DNA of 64,000 nucleotides from Bacteroidales bacterium (lineage in GTDB: Bacteria; Bacteroidota; Bacteroidia; Bacteroidales; UBA3663): contig JAFZTS010000042.1 of NCBI GenBank assembly GCA_017618715.1, forward strand, positions 61,697 to 125,696, in the 5' to 3' direction. A program made the translations under genes and the position numbers. The notes under the pieces are model-generated. The model searched no databases. It was not told where the DNA came from and was given only the letters and a program-made list of their open reading frames with translations. Below, piece after piece: positions 60,284 to 64,000 of the stretch (its first letter is position 1; the number at the start of each line of letters is the position of its first letter).

Positions 60284-61828
60284 CTACTGGGGTCCTATCA
60301 AGCTCTTCCCGTCAATAAAAATGTTCTCATTGTCACCCGGTTCCATTTGCCATTTTTCTTCCCCTTCGGGCAAATCGAACGTGACGTTTTCAAGGTAGAG
60401 ATTGCGGACTTGCGAAATATCAATGACGGCCGAATCGGCCGAGAGTTCGGCATCGCATAGCGTGAGCATATTCAGGTCATGGAGTTGCATGAGCCGCTGG
60501 CTGTGAGCTTTGACACGTTCGATGGTAACGTTGCGAGCAGGCGACTCGGGAATACCGATGACGCGAAGGAACCACGTGCCATCCTCGACGATGAGGTCGC
60601 GAATCACGACGTTGCGGAACGTGGGTGTGAAGCGATCCACCTCCATAGGCACACGCGCCGAGAGACCACCCACGTACATGGCAGCGCCGAGCATGTCGAA
60701 ACCGATGGCCTCCTTGGCTGCACGTATCCTATTGCGTTCGTAGTAAAGGTTCTCGCCTCCTCCACCACGCGGACGACGCGTTTTGAAACGGAAGCCCACA
60801 TTGGTGCCCGCGAAGACATTGTCGCACACATAGACATCGCGAATCATTCCAGCCGTCTCCGATCCACAGGTCACGCCGCCATGTCCGATGGCGGTGAGGT
60901 TGCGGCGGATGACGAGGTTTTCGCTGGGACGGTTGACGCGCAGGCCGTCGATACCACGTCCCGCCTTGATGGTGAAGTTGTCGTCGCCCGTCTCCAAAAA
61001 GTTATATTCGATGAGCACGTTGCGACTCGATTCGATGTCCATGCCGTCGCCCATGGGCAGTCCAACACTGTGAACCTTGGTGCCACGGATGATTACCGAG
61101 TCGCAATAGGTGGGCACGATGTTCCAAAAGACGCATTCCGAGAGTTCCACACCTTCGATGAGTACATTCGAGCAGTTGATGGGTCCGATAAACGTAGGCA
61201 GATAGATGCAGGTGCTATCGTGTCCGTCGTAGATGCGTTCGGTGGGCGGCAGGTCATAGTTGACGCGGCTGTCGAACGACCCGTATTCAGGATTGCGGTG
61301 CCAAAGCTCGCAGTCACGTCCCGGGCCAATCAGCCGCCCCGTGCCCGTCAGGCCGATGTTGCGTTGCCCATTGGCATAAATCATCGCTCCCATCGACATG
61401 GCTTCGATGCCCGCACTTCGAGTAAATACCACGGGCAAGTAGTCTTTGATGTCGCCGCTGAAATACACGTTGGCGCCTTCCTCGATATGGAGACAAACGT
61501 TTGAGCGCAGTTCGATGCGGCCCGTGTGCCAGTTGCCCTTGGGAATCACCACCGTGCCGCCGCCTCGTGCAGCCACATCATCGATAGCCGCCTGTATCTG
61601 TTGGCGAACGAAGCGCCCCTCCTTGGCTCCCTTCTTGGTGATGGGGAGACGGTAGTCGGGGAACGTGGGCCGTTGGAGTTGTGGCATGTCGAAGGGCGCT
61701 TCGATAGGAGCTATGGTGTCGGGCATCACGGCAGGTCCCACTTCATCCGCAGTGGGGATATGTATTTGCGCAAAGGCCTGTGCGCCAAAAAGGGCCAAAA
61801 GGAGTGTTGTCAAAAGGGCGTGCTGCAT
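60284..61828 (-). CDS. GH28-family polygalacturonase-like enzyme, secreted
   Basis: 514 residues, signal peptide (MQHALLTTLLLALFGAQAFA). The parallel beta-helix of GH28 (pectin hydrolases) is evident: GARGGGTVVIPKGNW-like start (DDVAARGGGTVVIPKGNWHT), TGDDNFTIKAGRG with Asp282-Asp283, MGDGMDIESSRN with Asp261, IGHGGVTCGSE with the catalytic-type His, and RFKT for the RIK motif. The Asn of the usual NTDG motif is replaced (MGDG), as in some exo-acting subgroups. The neighbouring RraA/SDR/UxaA genes support galacturonate as product. Its leader contains the 250-bp palindromic element. Confidence 0.9.
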   Translation of the reverse strand: MQHALLTTLLLALFGAQAFAQIHIPTADEVGPAVMPDTIAPIEAPFDMPQLQRPTFPDYRLPITKKGAKEGRFVRQQIQAAIDDVAARGGGTVVIPKGNWHTGRIELRSNVCLHIEEGANVYFSGDIKDYLPVVFTRSAGIEAMSMGAMIYANGQRNIGLTGTGRLIGPGRDCELWHRNPEYGSFDSRVNYDLPPTERIYDGHDSTCIYLPTFIGPINCSNVLIEGVELSECVFWNIVPTYCDSVIIRGTKVHSVGLPMGDGMDIESSRNVLIEYNFLETGDDNFTIKAGRGIDGLRVNRPSENLVIRRNLTAIGHGGVTCGSETAGMIRDVYVCDNVFAGTNVGFRFKTRRPRGGGGENLYYERNRIRAAKEAIGFDMLGAAMYVGGLSARVPMEVDRFTPTFRNVVIRDLIVEDGTWFLRVIGIPESPARNVTIERVKAHSQRLMQLHDLNMLTLCDAELSADSAVIDISQVRNLYLENVTFDLPEGEEKWQMEPGDNENIFIDGKSLIGPQ

Positions 61829-61904
61829 GGGTTGTCTATAAATGTGTGCTACTAATTATCAAATATGAGTGAAGTCACCTTACAAAGTGTATATTTCTAT
61901 TTCT

Positions 61905-62155
61905 TGTGAAAATGGCAGGAGACAGCGGGCTCAATAGCCCTGTCTCTGCTGCCGGAAAATATGCTGCCCCAATGGCAGCAAAAAATTGCACTTCGTGCAG
62001 AAAATCCTTCGGGTCGAGCGGTTTGAGATAAATCATTATTGTTTGCAGGCCGGATGGATTTTCTGCGATAGCAATTTTTTGCAGGTATTGGACCTGCTCA
62101 TTTTCCGGATTGTGAGACGGGCTATTGAAGCCCACGTCTCAAATCCATTTTCACC
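61905..62155. repeat. MITE-like 250-bp nested palindrome in the GH28 leader
   Basis: The ends are inverted copies: TGTGAAAATGG at the left and CCATTTTCACCTCC at the right. Each arm carries a GGGCTATTGA-type hairpin (GGGCTCAATAGCCC left, GGGCTATTGAAGCCC right) and a GCAAAAAATTGC...GCAGAAAATCC segment; all pair across the centre near 62030. No open frame inside. No target-site duplication was obvious. A half copy is at 26345-26456. Confidence 0.82.
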
Positions 62156-62209
62156 TCCTTTTACTATTTATTATCGGTTTTTGTTTCCGACCTGTCGAAA
62201 TGGTCGCTG

Positions 62210-62217
62210 CAAAGATA
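62210..62217 (-). promoter_or_regulatory. -7 box upstream of the GH28 gene
   Basis: TATCTTTG on the minus strand, 382 bp before the GH28 ATG, so the leader would contain the entire palindromic element. No TTG at 20 bp. Confidence 0.45.
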
Positions 62218-62301
62218 AACTATTTTCTCAGAATATGAAAGAATTGGCCGCCTTTTCTCCAATTTTTGTGCAAAAATAAACCATGACATCAAAAAAATCA
62301 T

Positions 62302-62309
62302 TATATTTG
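62302..62309 (+). promoter_or_regulatory. -7 box upstream of the RraA-like gene
   Basis: TATATTTG, 37 bp before the ATG. No TTG at 20 bp. Divergent from the GH28 -7 box. Confidence 0.45.
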
Positions 62310-62317
62310 CCCCGCCA

Positions 62318-62342
62318 GATTATTAATTGTTAATTGTTAATT
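62318..62342 (+). repeat. TTAATTG-type short repeat before the RraA-like gene
   Basis: TTATTAATTG, TTAATTG and TTAATTC units directly before the start codon; same family as 5806-5838. Confidence 0.7.
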
Positions 62343-62346
62343 CCCC

Positions 62347-63042
62347 ATGTCCCTTTGGAAAGATGATGCCGAACTCTTCAGCATCGCACGCAAAGAACTC
62401 TTCCCTGCCCTCGTCGGCGACATTCTCGACAAGATGGGCTACCTGCATCAGTTCATCTCGCCGCTCATCAAACCCGTGCGACAGGACATGGTCGTCGTAG
62501 GACGTGCCATGCCCGTGCTCGAAGCGGATGTCTTCAACGAAAAACTCGGCGAAGAAACCCACAACCCCATCATGCAGAAACCTTTCGGCATCATGTTCGA
62601 AGCCCTCGACTCGCTGCAGCCCGGCGAAGTATATATCTGCTCGGGCTCCTCGCCACGCTATGCGCTGTGGGGCGGACTGATGAGCACACGCGCCATCCAT
62701 TGCGGCGCTGCCGGTGCCGTGGTCGATGGATATTCGCGCGACACCAACGAGATTCTTCGCCTCAACTTCCCCACCTTCTCGATGGGAGGCTATGCGCAGG
62801 ACCAGGGTCCACGCGGCAAGGTGCTCGACTACCGCACACCCATCGAATTCAGCGGCGTAAGAGTCAATCCAGGCGATGTGGTCTTCGGCGACCTCGACGG
62901 TGTGCTCATCGTGCCCGCCGAAGCCGTGACCGATGCCTTTGAGGGTGCCATCGAAAAGGCCCGTGGTGAACAACTCGTTGCAAAAGCCATACGCGCAGGA
63001 ATGAGCACGGTCGAAGCTTTTGCAAAATTCGGAATAATGTAA
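62347..63042 (+). CDS. RraA-family protein (aldolase/demethylmenaquinone methyltransferase-like)
   Basis: 231 residues, cytoplasmic. The RraA fold motifs are present: ALVGDILDKMGYLHQF, then SSPRYALWGGLMSTRAIHCG, GAVVDGYSRDTNEI with the Asp/Arg pair of HMG/CHA-type aldolases, and GDVVFGDLDGVLIVPAEAV. Members include 4-hydroxy-4-methyl-2-oxoglutarate aldolases and the RNase E inhibitor RraA; 'methyltransferase' labels for this family are generally wrong. Placed before an SDR and UxaA, it probably takes part in sugar-acid breakdown. Confidence 0.85.
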   Translation: MSLWKDDAELFSIARKELFPALVGDILDKMGYLHQFISPLIKPVRQDMVVVGRAMPVLEADVFNEKLGEETHNPIMQKPFGIMFEALDSLQPGEVYICSGSSPRYALWGGLMSTRAIHCGAAGAVVDGYSRDTNEILRLNFPTFSMGGYAQDQGPRGKVLDYRTPIEFSGVRVNPGDVVFGDLDGVLIVPAEAVTDAFEGAIEKARGEQLVAKAIRAGMSTVEAFAKFGIM

Positions 63043-63049
63043 TAAAGAT

Positions 63050-63808
63050 ATGTTGAAACAATTCCAATTGGACGGACAGGTGGCCGTCATCACAGGTGGC
63101 GGCACGGGCCTCGGTCTCGGCATCGCACGCGTCTTCGTGCAAGCTGGCGCCAAGGTCGTCATCGTAGGCCGCCGTGAAGAGAAACTCCGTGAAGCCCAGC
63201 AGCAGTTGGGCGAGAACTGTATCTATCGCGCCTTCGATGTCACCGACAAGGCCGCTATGCCCGCCCTCGTAGCCGATATCGAGCAAAACGTCGGCCCCAT
63301 CGACATCCTTGTGAATGGCGCAGGCATCCACCTCAAGAAACTCGCCCTCGACGTAACCGACGAGGAATACCTCAGCGTCATCGACACGCACGTGCTCAGC
63401 GTCTTCGCCCTGAGCCGCGAAGTGCTCCGTTACATGGTGCCTCGCCGTCGCGGCAGCATCATCCTCATCTCGTCGATGTCAGCATTCATGGGCATGGAGA
63501 AGATTGTGGCCTATACCACCGCGAAGAGCGCCGTACTCGGCATCCAGCGCGCCCTCATTGCGGACTACAGTCGCGATGGCATTCGTGTGAACACCATCGC
63601 CCCCGGTTGGATCGACACCCCGATGCTTCACAAGGCCATCGATACCGACGAACCGCGCCGCAACAAGATTCTTAACCGCATCCCAACCCACACCTTCGGC
63701 GATCCTGATGACATCGGCAATGCCGCCCTCTACCTCTGCTCTGAAGCGGGCAAATACGTCAATGGCGTGACCCTCCCTGTCGATGCGGGAGCAATCGAGG
63801 GATTCTAA
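63050..63808 (+). CDS. SDR oxidoreductase, sugar-acid dehydrogenase type
   Basis: 252 residues. Classical short-chain dehydrogenase: NAD(P)-binding GGGTGLGLGIARVF near the N-terminus, NGAGIHL, catalytic Ser/Tyr/Lys in ISSMSAF and YTTAKSAVLGI, and a C-terminal substrate cap (HTFGDPDDIGNAALYLCSEA). It resembles gluconate 5-dehydrogenase and 2-deoxy-D-gluconate 3-dehydrogenase (KduD) enzymes. The context suggests a step in uronate catabolism. It starts 7 bp after the RraA-like stop. Confidence 0.88.
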   Translation: MLKQFQLDGQVAVITGGGTGLGLGIARVFVQAGAKVVIVGRREEKLREAQQQLGENCIYRAFDVTDKAAMPALVADIEQNVGPIDILVNGAGIHLKKLALDVTDEEYLSVIDTHVLSVFALSREVLRYMVPRRRGSIILISSMSAFMGMEKIVAYTTAKSAVLGIQRALIADYSRDGIRVNTIAPGWIDTPMLHKAIDTDEPRRNKILNRIPTHTFGDPDDIGNAALYLCSEAGKYVNGVTLPVDAGAIEGF

Positions 63809-63848
63809 CCTTGTCTATTATCAAGAATTTGAGAATTTTAGAATTGTT

Positions 63849-64000
63849 GTGTTCGACCTTCTATCATCAAAAAAGGCGGTAATTCGATTGAACTCGAACG
63901 ACAATGTGGCTGTGGCGCTCCATGACCTCCAAGTTGGCCAGCGAGTAACACTGCCGGATGGTTCTGTGCTGACACTTCGCGACGACATCGCCTTCGGGCA
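63849..64000 (+). CDS. uxaA: Altronate dehydratase (UxaA) N-terminus, cut by window edge
   Basis: About 50 codons before the window end. The SAF domain of UxaA-type hydro-lyases is clear: KKAVIRLNSNDNVAVALHDL, then QVGQRVTLPDGSVLTLRDDI and AFGH, where the final His belongs to the conserved GHK. The start is uncertain: no ATG fits, and GTG at 63849 is the earliest plausible codon. It lies in a CAAGAATTTGAGAATTTTAG stretch resembling the repeat near 26300. UxaA would convert altronate to 2-keto-3-deoxygluconate in galacturonate breakdown. Confidence 0.75.
   Translation, partial: MFDLLSSKKAVIRLNSNDNVAVALHDLQVGQRVTLPDGSVLTLRDDIAFG

Noticed and set aside
1..64000. tRNA/rRNA genes, insertion sequences, prophage or integration sites
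   Set aside because: I saw no tRNA cloverleaf, rRNA sequence, transposase, integrase or phage structural gene. The repeats found carry no protein of their own.

Overview
This 64 kb window comes from a member of the Bacteroidota, order Bacteroidales, most likely Prevotella-like. The evidence is the SusC/SusD pair, the hybrid two-component regulator, the BspA-type leucine-rich protein, C10/C69/S46/M6 peptidases, lipoprotein signals, and promoters of the Bacteroidota type: a TTG element, 20 bp, then TAnnTTTG. Genus and species cannot be fixed from sequence alone. I saw no rRNA, tRNA, CRISPR, phage or transposase gene.

Layout. (1) 1-16.5 kb: peptidases (secreted C69, M23, C10, M6, cytosolic C69), a TatD-like hydrolase, a DEAD-box helicase, PspC, a TonB receptor with a Cys/His-rich small protein, a CE15-like esterase and a DUF418 membrane protein. 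(2) 16.7-26.3 kb: a rightward cluster of TonB receptor, DUF4876 lipoprotein, DUF6850 barrel, metzincin protease and S46 dipeptidyl-peptidase, which looks like an outer-membrane protein or peptide handling system. (3) 26.3-32.8 kb: a BspA-like protein, a short AraC-type HTH protein followed by an array of 42-bp palindromic units, a broken adhesin-like gene, and an ADP-ribosylglycohydrolase with an extra N-terminal region. (4) 32.9-49.5 kb: a leftward fructan utilisation locus made of hybrid regulator, SusC, SusD, duplicated DUF4960 lipoprotein, two GH32 enzymes, sugar transporter and fructokinase. Its gene content parallels the Bacteroides thetaiotaomicron fructan locus. (5) 49.8-59.0 kb: two DUF4230 proteins, a histidine-degradation operon (ftcD fusion, hutU, hutH, hutI) and a flavodoxin lipoprotein. 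(6) 59.2-60.0 kb: two more palindromic arrays with a 41-42 bp period. (7) 60.3-64 kb: a GH28 pectinase diverging from RraA-like, SDR and UxaA genes, together suggesting pectin and galacturonate use.

The most unusual content is repetitive DNA. First, three arrays of unrelated sequence share one design: a 26-32 bp palindrome plus a 10-16 bp spacer on a 41-42 bp period, with dyad centres 21 bp apart in two of them. One complete promoter points into two of these arrays. Second, 6-10 bp tandem repeats sit just upstream of many start codons. The TACTCCGAT-type family is always in the same orientation relative to the gene. Third, members of these repeat families and of a G/C-rich palindromic element lie in frame inside real proteins (TatD-like hydrolase, metzincin protease, hybrid regulator, LamG-GH32). 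Fourth, a 250-bp nested palindrome resembling a MITE occupies the GH28 leader, with a half copy elsewhere.
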